Shown here piece after piece: positions 33,770 to 44,029 of a DNA stretch of 64,000 nt. Made by a program: the position numbers and the translations under genes. The notes below the pieces were generated by a model. The model saw only the letters and a list, made by a program, of their open reading frames with translations, had not been told where the DNA came from and made no database searches. The first letter of the stretch is position 1. Every line of letters starts with the position of its first letter. This stretch comes from Heterohyrax brucei (lineage: Eukaryota > Chordata > Mammalia > Hyracoidea > Procaviidae). Where the stretch lies: positions 55,674,333 through 55,738,332 of the forward strand of contig CM053141.1 of NCBI GenBank assembly GCA_028571685.1, written 5' to 3'.

Positions 33770-33910
33770 GCAGACATAGCTTTAATCTCCTCTCTTTTAT
33801 GACTTTGAAGTTCAAAGTTACTTAGCTTCTGTGAGCATTTTCGTTTTATAGAATGAAAAGAACACCTTTTTACTGTTGTTCTGAAGATTGCGAGTACCGA
33901 CATTGAACAG
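33770..33910 (+). mobile_element. MIR SINE fragment, sense
   Basis: aaagttacttagcttctgtgagcattttcgttttatagaatg...tactgttgttctgaagattgcgag tracks the MIR core (ttacttaacctctctgagcctcagtttcc...gggttgttgtgaggatt). Confidence 0.65.
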
Positions 33911-33929
33911 TAGGAGAACGCAATGCTTG

Positions 33930-34778
33930 GGTTTTCTGTTTCCGTTCATTAGGTTTTCTTGTCACTTGCCGCTTTCTTGTCTTTGCTTTTAGGCTGATGC
34001 GCCCATTAGTCCCATATATGTGATTAGACTGTGAAGCCTCTTCCTCATGTATGTTATTGTTGGCCCTTTGTCATCTTTGACAGAAGGATGACCCTCGGGA
34101 GTGACTTCAGTACCAAGTTAAAAAGGACATCTGGGGACTATACTCTCAGTTTCTCCAGTCTCTCAGATGGCCAGACTGGGTCTTTCTCTTTTGTCTGTGT
34201 GAATTTGAAATTTGTTCAGTATTTTTCTCCTGCTTTGTCTAGGACCTTTTACTGTAACTCCTGCCAGAGCACTTGGTGGTGGTAACCAGATACCATCTAC
34301 TTGTTCTGGCCTCAGTTTGTTGGAGATAAAGATAGTTGTGGTCCATTAAGCCTTTGGTGTAATCTTTCTCTTCTGCTTTTGGTTTTCTTCATTCTCCTTT
34401 GCTTTAGTTGGGATTGGACCAGTAGATGTATCTTAGATGGCCTGTTGCAGGCTTTTAGAACCTACATGCTACTTACCACAGGTGTATGTAGAGCATTTCT
34501 TTTAATAAACTGTGTTATGCCAGTTGAACTAGATATCCCCCAAGACCGTGGCCCCCAGCACTTACCCAGTAGGTTGGTCTCTCAGGGAGTTTGGATGTAT
34601 TTGTGAAGCTTCTAGTCAACTTGTACTGACTTTCTTAGTATTGTATACTGCCTTATCATTCACCCAAGTTAACACATATCTAGTTAGTGTTTTTCTCCTC
34701 TTTTCCCTTGTTTTTTTTCTGTATACAAATGTTTTTGTGTGTTTCTATAATAGTGATCTCATGCACCATTTGTCTTTT
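33930..34778 (-). mobile_element. Older L1, 3'UTR part (left of nested L1), antisense
   Basis: Runs through cttgtctttgcttttaggctgatg and ccagagcacttggtggtggtaacc, to aatagtgatctcatgcacc. It is cut at atttgtctttt (34768-34778) by a younger L1 and continues at 42405. The terminal ~150 bp of the 3' end is absent at 33930. Confidence 0.82.
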
Positions 34779-35952
34779 ATTATTATTATTGTGATTAAGT
34801 GAAAGTATACAATCTGAATCAATTTTGCATGTCTGCATGTCTACCACTCTTCTGCTCTCCTTGCCACATGACAACATACTCTTCCTTTTCATTTTATACT
34901 TGTATCCTCTTAACAAGCTCCTGCCCCCTCCTCTCCACTCTCTTCTCTGCCATCTAAAAGAGCCCAGTAGAAATGCATAGAAGTATAAAGTACACCATAT
35001 GGTTACATTCTGTCACCAAGTCTAGTCCATTTTTGTCTGAAGAGTTGACCTCAGTAGTGTTTTCTAGACAGAGGTACGAGTGTGTCTGGTGGCCATGCTC
35101 CCAGGGGATTTGTTGCACTGTCAGACCATCAGTTGTGTGGTCTTTTAGTAGAGTTCTTGAGCTGCACCCCTTTTTTTCTCATGTTGCCACAGAGACTCAA
35201 CTTTGTGTGCCCCATTACAGCTGTCTTTGGTTGTGGCCAGGCACCATTTGGTTCTTCTGGTCACATTTTGATACAGTTCTGTCTCCTGGGCCCTTTTTTT
35301 TTTCGTGTTTCTGATGTTCTCGGTAATCATCTCTTCTGACTGAGTTGGAATCATTTGGTGTGCCTTAGATGGTTGCTCACTAGCTTTTAAGACCCCAGAT
35401 ACCACTCACTAACATGGTGTGTAGAAAACTCTCTTAGCAATAGACTAATTTGCCAGTTGACCTGCATGTCCCCCAAGAGCATGGTCCCCAGCCCCTATCC
35501 CTGCTACTCTGTTTCCTTTAGAAGAATTTTGTTTATGGTGAAGTCCATAAACTGCTTTCTACTGTGTGCTGTCACTGCTTTCATGTAACCAAATTTCTAT
35601 CAGCTATCTAATCTATGACGAACCCTCTCTCTCCCTCCTTACTCTTGTAGCTGTCAGAGAGTCTTGTTTTCTGTGCATAAGTCTGTTTTTATGTCCATGT
35701 AGCAGGGGTCTTACACGATATTTGGCCTTTTGCCTGTGACTGATTTCACTGAGCATAATGTCTTCAGTTGAAACCAGGTTACGAGATGTTTCCTAAAATG
35801 ATCATTGTTCCTTTGTCATTTGGGTAGTATTCCTTTGAATATATGTACCGTACTTTGTTTATCTGTTCATCTGTTGATGGGCGTCTAGGTTGATTCCATC
35901 TTTTTGCTGTTGTGGACTGTGCTGCAGTAGACATTCATGTACATGTCTCTGT

Positions 35953-38900
35953 TCATGTGACAGCCTTTGTTTCTGTAGGATAAATTCTGAGCAGTGGGAT
36001 TACAGGATCAAATGATATATCTATTTTCAGCTTTTTAAGGAAGCACCAGATTGCTTTCCACAGAGGTTGTACCAATTTGCATTTCTGCCAGCAGTGTAGG
36101 AGAGTTCCGATCTTTCCACAAACTCTTGAGTGTTTGTTGTTTTGTGTTTTTTGGATTATTGCCAACCTTGTTGGGGTGAGATGGTATCTCATGGTAGTTT
36201 TGATTTGGATTTTTCTGATAGCTAAAGATTGTGAGCATTTCCTCATGTGTCTTTTGGCTGCCTGGATGTCCTCTCTAGTCAAGTGTCTACCTATCTCCTT
36301 TGCCCATTGCTTAATTTGGTTATATACCTTTTTCTTGTTGATATTTTTCAGTACCTTGTAGATTATGGAGATCAGATGTCAGTCTGACATGTAGTTGCCA
36401 AGTATTTTTCCCATTCTGTAGGTGGTCTTTTGACTCTTGATAAAGAATTGGATGAGCAAAAGTGTTTGATTCTTAGTAGTTCCTATTTATGTTTTGTTTC
36501 CTATTAATCGTCCTTTGTGAGATTTTGAAGTCTGCCTAAACTGTATATTAGAACTTCCATCGTTGACCTCACTTTTTCTTGCATGATATTTATTGTTTTC
36601 ATTTTGATATTTAGGTCTTTGATCTCTTTTGAGTTAGTTTTTGTATAAGGTGTGAGATATGGGTCTTGTTTCAGGTTTTGTAAATGAATATCCAGTTTTG
36701 CCAGCACCATTTCTTAAAGGGACTGTTTTTACACCAGTTTACAATCTTAGGTCGTCTGTCGAATATCAACTGTTCATAAGAGGATGGTGGCATTTCTGGG
36801 GTCTCACCTCTCTTCCATTGGTCTGTATGTCTCTGTACCAGTACCAGTACCAGTCTGTCTTCACTGCTGTGGCAGGGTAATAGGTTCTAATGTTGGGTAA
36901 TGTGAGGCCTCCCACTGTGTTCCTGTTCTTCAGTAGTGGTCTGCTTATCTGGAGTTTCTTCCCTTTCCAAACAAAGTTGGTGATTAGTTTCTCCATCTCA
37001 TTAAAAAATATTACTGGGATTTGTATTGGGATTGCATTGGATGTATAGATTCCTGTGGATAAAACAGCCATTTTCACAATGTTGAGACTTCCTATCCGTC
37101 AGCAGTGTCAGTTTCTCTATTTATGTCAGTCTCTTTTTGTTTCTTGCAGTAAGATCTTGTGATTTTCTCTGTATAGGTCTCTTATTTCTCTAGTTAGATT
37201 TATCCCTGAGTATTCTATCTTCTTGGGGCCTTAGTAAATGATATGGTTATTTCTTCTTTGATGATCTCTTTGTTGACATAAAGGAATACTACTTACTTAC
37301 TTATGTTTATCTTACATCCCAGTACTTTGCTGAACTCCCCTATTAGTTCTAGTAGTTTACTTGTGGGTTCTTTAGGGTTTTCTGTGTATACAATCATATT
37401 GTCTGTGAATAGGGAGGTTTCTACTTCTTCTTTGCCAATATGGATGCCATTGATTTCTTGTCCAATTGCTCTGGCTACAACCTCTGGTACAATGTTGAAT
37501 AGAAGTGCTGAAAGTGGGCATCCTTGTCTAGTTCTTGTTCTCAGGGGAAATTCTTTGAGTCTCTCTCTATTTGAGATGATGTAGGTGGTTGGCTTTGCAT
37601 AGATGCCCCTTTTTGTGTTGAGGAATTTCCCCTGTATTCCTATTTTGCTGAGAGCTTTTAACATGAAAGGATGTTGGACTTTGTCAGATGCCTTTTATGC
37701 ATCAGTTGACAAAATCAGGTGATTCTTACCCCTTTTGCTCACGTTAATTGTTTTTCTGATGTTGAAACAGCCTTGCATCCTTAGTATAAATCCGACTTCG
37801 TCATGGTGAATTATTTTTTTGATATGCTGTTGACTTCCATTGGCAAGGATTTTGTTGAAGATTTTTGCATCTAGGTTCATGAGTGATACTGATCTGTAAT
37901 TTTCTTTTTTGGGGGGCTGTTTCCCTGGCTTTGGTATGAGGGTTATGCTGGCTTCATAGAATGAACTTGGGAGTATTCCATCCCATTCTGGGATATGAAA
38001 TAACCTTAATAGTATTGGAGTTAACTCTTCTCTAAAAATTTGATAGTATTCGCCAGGGAAGCCATATGGGCCAGGCCGTGTTTTGGTTGGTAGTTTTTTG
38101 ATAACTTTTTCAGTGTTTTCCTTTGTGATGGATGTATCAAGTTGTTCTACTTCTCCTTATGATAATTTTGGTAGGTGATATGAATCTAGAAATTTGTCCA
38201 TTTTCTCTAGGTTTTCAAGTCTGATACAGTACAGTCTTTCATAGTATTCTGTTGTGATACTTTTTATTTCAGTTGGAACTGTTGTGACATGTCCCATCTC
38301 ATTTCCTATCTGGGTTATTTGTTTCTGCTCCTGTTTTTTCTTTAGTAAGTTTAGCTAGTGGTTTATCAATTTTATTGATCTTTTCAGAAAACTAGCTTTT
38401 GATTTTGATAATTTTTGCATTGTTTTTCTATTCTGTAATTCATTTAGTTGTCCTCTGATCTTTAGTATCTGTTTTCTTCTGGGGACTGAGGGGTTTCTCT
38501 GTTGCTGTCTTTTTACTTGTTCAGGCTGTAGAGTTAGTTCTTTAGTTTTGGCCTTTTCTTCCTTCATGATGTGTGTATTTACAGAGATAAATTGACTGAG
38601 CACCACTTTTACTGTATCCCATAGGTTCTGGTAAGATGTGTTTTCTTTCTCATTTGATTCCATAAATTCCTTTATTTCATCCTTGATTTCTTGTATGAGT
38701 CATGGATATTTGAGCAAGGTGCTGTTCAGTTTCAAATGAGTTCGAATTTCCACCTGTGATTTTTCTGCTGTTGATTTCAACTTTTGTGAAGATGCTTTGC
38801 AATAATTCAGTGGTTTGATTTGTTGAGCCTTGCTTTGTGTGTTAACACGTGATCTATTCAGGAACATGTTCCATGTGCATTGGAGAGGAAGGTGTACTTA

Positions 38901-39470
38901 TCTGTTGATGGGTAAAAAGTCATATATATGTTGATAAGGTCTGGTTGGTTAATTGATGCAGTAAGATCTTTTGTATCTTTACTGAGCTCTTTTGTGGATG
39001 ATCTGTCCATTACTGAAAGTGGAGTGTTGATGTCTCCAGCTGTTACTGTGGAGTGGTCTATCTCATTTTTCAGTGTTGTCAGTGTTCATTCACTGTATTT
39101 AGATGCTGTGGTACTGGGTGCATAAATATTTAATATTGTAATGTTCTGCTTATATATTGAACCTTTCAGCAATAGTGATCACCCTTGTCCATGATGGTGG
39201 GTCTTAAATGAAAGTCTATTTTGTTTGAGATTAGTATTGCCACTCCTGCTCTTCTTTGTATGTTATTGACTTGGTATATATATCTCCATCCTGTGATTTT
39301 CAGTTTGTTCATATCTTTGAGCCTTACGTGTGTTTCTTGTAAGCAGTAGATAGACAAGTCGTGTGTTTTGATCCCTAATGTCACTCGTTGTCCCTGTATT
39401 GGAGCATTCAGGCTGTTTATGTTCAGTGTAATTATTGATAGGTTTGTGTTTAGTGCTGTCATTTGATTAA
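35953..39470 (-). pseudogene. L1 ORF2 remnants (EN, RT, C-terminus) in the nested L1
   Basis: Pieces in order on the minus strand: the endonuclease start at 39462-39166 (ITLNINSLNAPIQGQRV, then CLQETHV); RT fingers/palm at 37880-37695 ([13 protein letters not shown]); palm at 37664-37293 ([21 protein letters not shown], then FTDNMIVY where the active site should read F-A-D-D); post-RT at 37077-36766 (FVWKGKKLQISRPLLKN); and the C-terminal Cys-rich end at 36282-35953 (MRYHLTPTRLAII). The replaced aspartate in the FADD box and several frame breaks show loss of function. Confidence 0.9.
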
Positions 39471-40212
39471 TTTATTTTTGTGTTGACATTTTCTGTGTTT
39501 TTCTTAAAGTTCTGTTCTGGGTCATTGTTTATGGGTTGACTTATCATCTTTTTCATTGTTGGTTTTGTTGAGACTCCTGTATTATGCTTCTTGTTTTGAT
39601 ATGTCACATTGTTATTTTGCTTTGTAGCTATTCCTAAGATCCCCCTTACTGTTCTAAGTTTAAACCAAACTTTAACTTCTGTGTATCTCTTTAATTTCCT
39701 CTTCATCCTCACCTATGGTAACGTACCCCTGTTTCTTAGTGTGGCAATGTCATAGTTTTCATGTTGTGATCACTGGTTCCCTTCTTTTATTAATGTAGTT
39801 TTGATTGAGCTTATTGACCTCCATAAGTCAGTAGGATTCTAGATGTTGTGTCCTATATTGCCTTCTTAACTATACACATAATGTTTTTGTCTAAGCAAAG
39901 TGCTTCTTTTAGTATCTCGTAGTTTAGGTTTGGTTTTTACAAAGTCTCTAAGCTTCTGCTTATCTGTCAGTGTCTTAATTTTACCATCGTATTTGAGAGA
40001 CAGTTTTGCAGGATTTATCAGTCTTGGTTGGCAGTTTTTTCCTTTTGGGTTTTGAATGTGTCATCTCACTGCTTTCTTACCAGCGTCATTTTTGTGGAGA
40101 AGTCAGATGATAGCCTACAGGGTTTCCTTCTGAATGGTAGCTTTACTTTGAGCTCCACAGCCTTAAGAAGATTTGTTTATGTTTCATTTTATTAAGCTTT
40201 GTTATAATATGT

Positions 40213-40713
40213 TGTCATGGTTGGAATTGTATCCCCCCAAAAATGTGTGCAGCCATGTGGCTGGGATATGGTTCCCAGTATCTTGGGACTGTCCTCCATT
40301 GTGTGGTTTTGCTAACCTGTATGTTAAAGGATTAGGGTAGGGCTGTGAATTCCTGCTGTGGGGGGAGTTTCCCTGGAGTATGGCTTGCCCCACCCTTAAT
40401 GCTTTTAGCTTGCAAGGAATAAAAGGAAAAAGAAACAAAGGACAATTTGGGAACCTCGCTACCATCAAGCAAGCAGCACCGGGAGCAGAGCGCGTCGTTC
40501 AGACCAGAGGTTCTTGCGTTAGGACGCTCCCTGGACAAAGACTGATGCAATACCGGACTTTTCTCCAGAGCCGACAAGGGAAAAGTCTTTCCCTGGAGCA
40601 GACACCCTCAATATGGACTTCCAACCTACCGAACTGTGTAAGAATAAATCTTTCTTTGTTAAAGCCATCCACTCTGTGGTATTTCTGTTAGAGCAGCCTA
40701 GCTGACTAAAACA
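40213..40713 (+). mobile_element. Solo MaLR/ERVL-like LTR (501 bp) with 5-bp target duplication
   Basis: Begins TGTCATGG, ends CTAAAACA, and is flanked by TATGT on both sides (40208-40212, 40714-40718). A 5-bp duplication fits the ERVL/MaLR class. AATAAA occurs at about 40643 near the 3' end. It is about 80% like 52314-52835. No internal retroviral region is present, so it is a recombinant solo LTR inserted in the nested L1. Confidence 0.9.
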
Positions 40714-40740
40714 TATGTGTTGGTGTCTTTCTTTTGGGTT

Positions 40741-41019
40741 CTAATTCTGTGGCATTAGATACACATCTTGAATATCTATGTTATCTTCATTCATAATCTC
40801 AGGGAAGTTTTGTGTCAGCAACTCTACAGCAGTGCTCTTTGTGCTTTCATGTATCCATCCTTGTTCAGGAACTCCATTTATTCTTAGACTGTTCCTCTTA
40901 ACATAGTCCCACATGTTTCTTAATGCTACATCATTTTTCCTATTCATTTTCTCTGATTTATCCACATAAATGCTGGTGTTAGTTGCTCTATCCTCAGGGT
41001 CACTAAGTCTGACTTCCAT
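40741..41019 (-). pseudogene. L1 ORF1 remnant (RNA-binding region)
   Basis: The minus-strand frame includes NSLRINGVPEQGWIHESTKS, matching the start of the L1 ORF1p RRM ('LRIxGIPE'), preceded by a polar stretch and followed by ELLTQNFPEIM. The C-terminal domain is interrupted, with the LTR sitting just downstream. Confidence 0.82.
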
Positions 41020-42404
41020 CTCTGAATTCTGCTCTTCAGGCTTTGGATTGAATGTCTGATTCTGTAATTTTGTTACTGATTTGCAGTGTTTCAGATCATT
41101 GATGGTCCATTAGTTCAAATAGCTTAATTAACTTTCCATTTTGTTCTCCTGCATTTTATTTAATCTCTAGGAGGGCTGTCTATATAATTCTTTTGTAATT
41201 GACGTCCAGTAGTTTCAGAAAGGCTTTATCTGGGAGGTTTATTTGATTCTTTATTTTGGGAGTTTTCTGGAGGCATGGTGGACTGCTTCTTTAAATAGTT
41301 ACCTACAGTCTGTTGTCTGTGTGCCATCTAGAAGCTGTGTGATTTCTCTGGTGTTACCTTAACAGGAGCTGAGGCATAGTTGTAAGAGGGGAGTTGGTCA
41401 CCAGCTGTCTCTCTGTACTGTAGTGACTGTCCCCAGGTGGATGGACTTCTGTGGAAGTGGCAGACTCTGCTTCCTGACTGGCAGAGATGCTGCCTCACTT
41501 GCAGAGTCACTGGGGGGCCATCAGCCAAGCCTATGATGTGGATCAGTTGAGGGTTGAGGAGATGTTGCTGGGTCTCTCAGCCGTCAGTTCTCTAGGTGGT
41601 CTTACTTAAAAAGATACTTTACTTCTAAGCAGGGAGCTGTCCAACTGCTGTCCAGAACAGTCAGGCCTGCAGGTGTGGCAGGCCTCACCTTCCAGCCAAC
41701 AACCAGAGTACTTCATAGGCCGTCCCCAGATGCCATGACTGGTCTAAAGTGTTAGGAGAGATTAGAGCCTTCCAGCCATCTTCTGCCAGCCCCTACCTAT
41801 GAATCTATACACAAATTGTCTCAAACTCTGCTTTTCTGCCAGAGAAGCACTAGCCAGATGGGCCGCTGCTCCACTTGAAAATCAGCCACAGCTAAATCCC
41901 CTGGCTGGATGACTCCGTCTCCTAGCCGACCCAAATGATGTCCTGGCCAAGCTGCCCTTGCTGCTGTGAAACAGCAGTCTGTGGCACAGTTAAGAATAGA
42001 GAGGGTGCTGGGGCAGTGGAGCCCTCAGTCAGCATCCAGACTCTCAGTATGACTGTCCCATGGACTGTCTCTCTGCTGCGCTATACACTGTTTACTTAAG
42101 CATCACATTTTGGTATATCTTTCTGCTCATGCTCAGTCCCCACTTCCTGTATAACAAAGTATTCATTACCTGAAGCCCTCCAGTATGGTGAGTCAGCAGG
42201 AGAGGGGGTCAGTGACTGGCCACTGACTCATCTTTGAGAGGGTAGTTTAGTCTGTGACTGATGCCTGGTCAAATCTGACAACACCATGCCAGGTCCTAGG
42301 GCTTCCTTGATGTCCACTGCTCCATTCAGTTATCATTCTAGGCCTTAGTTTTCCGAGGGAATTGAGGAGACGTGTGTCTAGCATGCCATCTTGGCCCTCC
42401 TCGT

Positions 42405-43160
42405 ATTTGTCATTTCTGCAACTGACATATTTCACTTAGCATATTGCCGCGTATACTCATCCACGTTGTGAGATGTTTCACATTATCTGTCTTCTTCTAT
42501 CATTGCATAGTATTCCATTGTGTATGTACTGTAGTTTATTTATCCTGCCATATGTTGATGATTGCTTAGGTTGTTTCCATCTTTAACTGCTGTAAATGAT
42601 GCTGCCACAAACATGGGTATGCATACAAGAACTGCCAGTTAAATTCGTGAACTCACCTAGATAAAGTGCTGCATATCTCATTGCTGAGTATCACTGTGGT
42701 CACCTTTGAAGTATTCCCTTTTGGAACCAATGCACCAACACCGGTGCCTGGTCTAACCTTCAAAGCAGTTTTGAAACTCTCTTTCTAGACTGACCATCAG
42801 AGCTGTTGTTGTATTACCATTGATTTTAATGGTTAGTGATTGTGAGAACTCGTTCATGTGTCTGTTAGCCATCTGAACGTTTTCTTTGATAAAGGGCTTG
42901 TTTATATCATTTCCTCATTTTTAAATAGTATTTTTTTCTTTTTATTTTAGAGGTGTTTGATTTTCTTACAGATTTTAGAGATTAGACCTTTGTCAGATAT
43001 GTCGTAGCTAAACATTTTTTTCTCAATCTGTGATTCTCTTTTTCCTTTTTTGGTGAGTATAGTAAGTGTTTCGTTTTTTGAGGACCCCATTTGTATATCT
43101 TCTGGTGTTTTTATGATGTTAATTATGGTCTTTATCCTATATTTTAGGATATATATATCA
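42405..43160 (-). mobile_element. Older L1, ORF2 C-terminal part (right of nested L1), antisense
   Basis: tatttgtcatttctgcaactgacatatttcacttagc continues exactly where 34778 stopped. gcatagtattccattgtgtatg and gttgatgattgcttagg are standard antisense L1 text. A mariner fragment (42632-42822) interrupts it; L1 resumes at ttttaatggttagtgattg. Confidence 0.85.
42632..42822 (-). mobile_element. Mariner end fragment (190 bp), antisense, inside L1
   Basis: The left inverted repeat (gaactgccagttaaattcgtgaactc) and following sub-terminal text (ctcattgctgagtatcactgtggtcacctttgaagtatt) match the 13123 and 32395 copies. It stops at ttgtattacc with no right terminus. Confidence 0.88.
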
Positions 43161-43194
43161 GGGCCCCTAGTTTGGAACCCTGGGAACCGTGGAA

Positions 43195-43345
43195 CCTTGA
43201 AAACTCTGATAGCATAGTGTTTTAACAGCTAGGCTGCTAACAAAATCAGTGGTTCAAATCCTACAGGAACTCCTTGGAAACCACATGTGGCCATTCTACT
43301 CTGTCCTGCAGGATCCCTATGAGTCAGAATTTACTCAACAATGAT
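43195..43345 (+). mobile_element. AfroSINE, sense
   Basis: gatagcatagtgttttaacagctaggctgctaac head, agtggttcaaatcctac (box B), ctccttggaaacc, cattctactctgtcctgcagg and atgagtcagaatttactcaac. Confidence 0.9.
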
Positions 43346-43361
43346 GAGTGTTTTTAGTGTG

Positions 43362-43480
43362 GTACCCTGGTGATGCAGTGGTTAAGAGCTCAGCTGCTAT
43401 CCTAAAGGTCTGTAGTTTGAGTCACAGCTGTTCTTGGAAACCTTATAAGGTAGTTCTGCTCTGATCTTCCTGCCCTGTGG
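43362..43480 (+). mobile_element. AfroSINE 5' part, sense
   Basis: accctggtgatgcagtggttaagagctcagctgctat head (box A-like), gtctgtagtttgagtcac (box B), cttggaaaccttataagg and ttctgctctgatc. The tail is missing; the sequence passes into an LTR-like block. Confidence 0.88.
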
Positions 43481-43999
43481 GTTGGCTCCATTGCCATGTC
43501 GTGCTAGTCTCCTTGCTCTGCTGCTCTCACTTTGCTGCTGCTGCTTGTGATCTTTGCCATGTTCAGGGTAATGGCTCTCTTCTGTTGCTTCTAAGTCCTC
43601 ACCAAAATTGTGCTTGAATTCCATAATTTCACCAGCAGTCTCTTCAAGTCAGTCTGTACTTTGTACTAGACAGTTACATTGATGAAATCTACAAAATAGT
43701 GTCTTAAACCAGTCTCTTTTGAGACATAAAAGAGAGAAGCAAGGAGAGAGACATAGGAACCTCATACCACCAAGAAAACACTGTTGGGAGTCAAGTGTGT
43801 CCCTTGGATTCAAGGTTCCTGTGTGGATGTGTTTTCAGGCAAAAGGCAGACTGAAAACAAGGACCTTTCTCCAGAGCCAACACAGAGAAGAAGTCCTCTC
43901 CTGGAAGCCAGCACCCTAAATTTGGACTTTTAGCCTTCTGGACTATGAGACAATAAACTTTGTTTGTTGAAGCCATCCACTTGTGGTATGACCAAAACA
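43481..43999 (+). mobile_element. MaLR-like LTR, sense, degraded
   Basis: The 3' half (43720-43999) is colinear with the LTRs at 40213 and 52314: ggaacctcataccaccaag, ttggattcaaggttcctgtg, cctttctccagagccaac, gacaataaac, gaagccatccacttgtggta and a shortened end accaaaaca. The upstream part (43481-43720) is not clearly homologous. Confidence 0.7.
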
Positions 44000-44029
44000 A
44001 CTGCATGTTGATAGCTCTTGTGTTTTTCT

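Larger units (their letters stand above)
34779..42404 (-). mobile_element. Near-full-length L1 (about 7.1 kb without its LTR), antisense, nested in an older L1
   Basis: Bounded by imperfect duplications atttgtctttt (34768-34778) and atttgtcattt (42405-42415). From right to left: 5' end cgaggagggccaagatggc, 5'UTR (about 41300-42404), ORF1 piece (40741-41019), inter-ORF region hit by a solo LTR (40213-40713), endonuclease start (39166-39462), RT (37293-37880), thumb/C-terminus (35953-37077), 3'UTR and a (AAT)n-type tail seen as TTATTATTATTATT. Stops and frameshifts divide both ORFs, so it is inactive, but every L1 section is represented. Confidence 0.9.

Noticed and set aside
40213..40713. A provirus with viral genes attached to the LTRs
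   Set aside because: All LTRs examined stand alone: host-element text (L1 or RTE) resumes right after each, and no gag, pol or env-like frame is seen.
43362..43440. tRNA-like A and B boxes (agtggttaagagctcagctgc, tagtttgagtcac)
   Set aside because: They are the Pol III promoter remnants of AfroSINEs, followed by SINE core and tail; no cloverleaf with an anticodon arm closes properly, so no tRNA gene is called.
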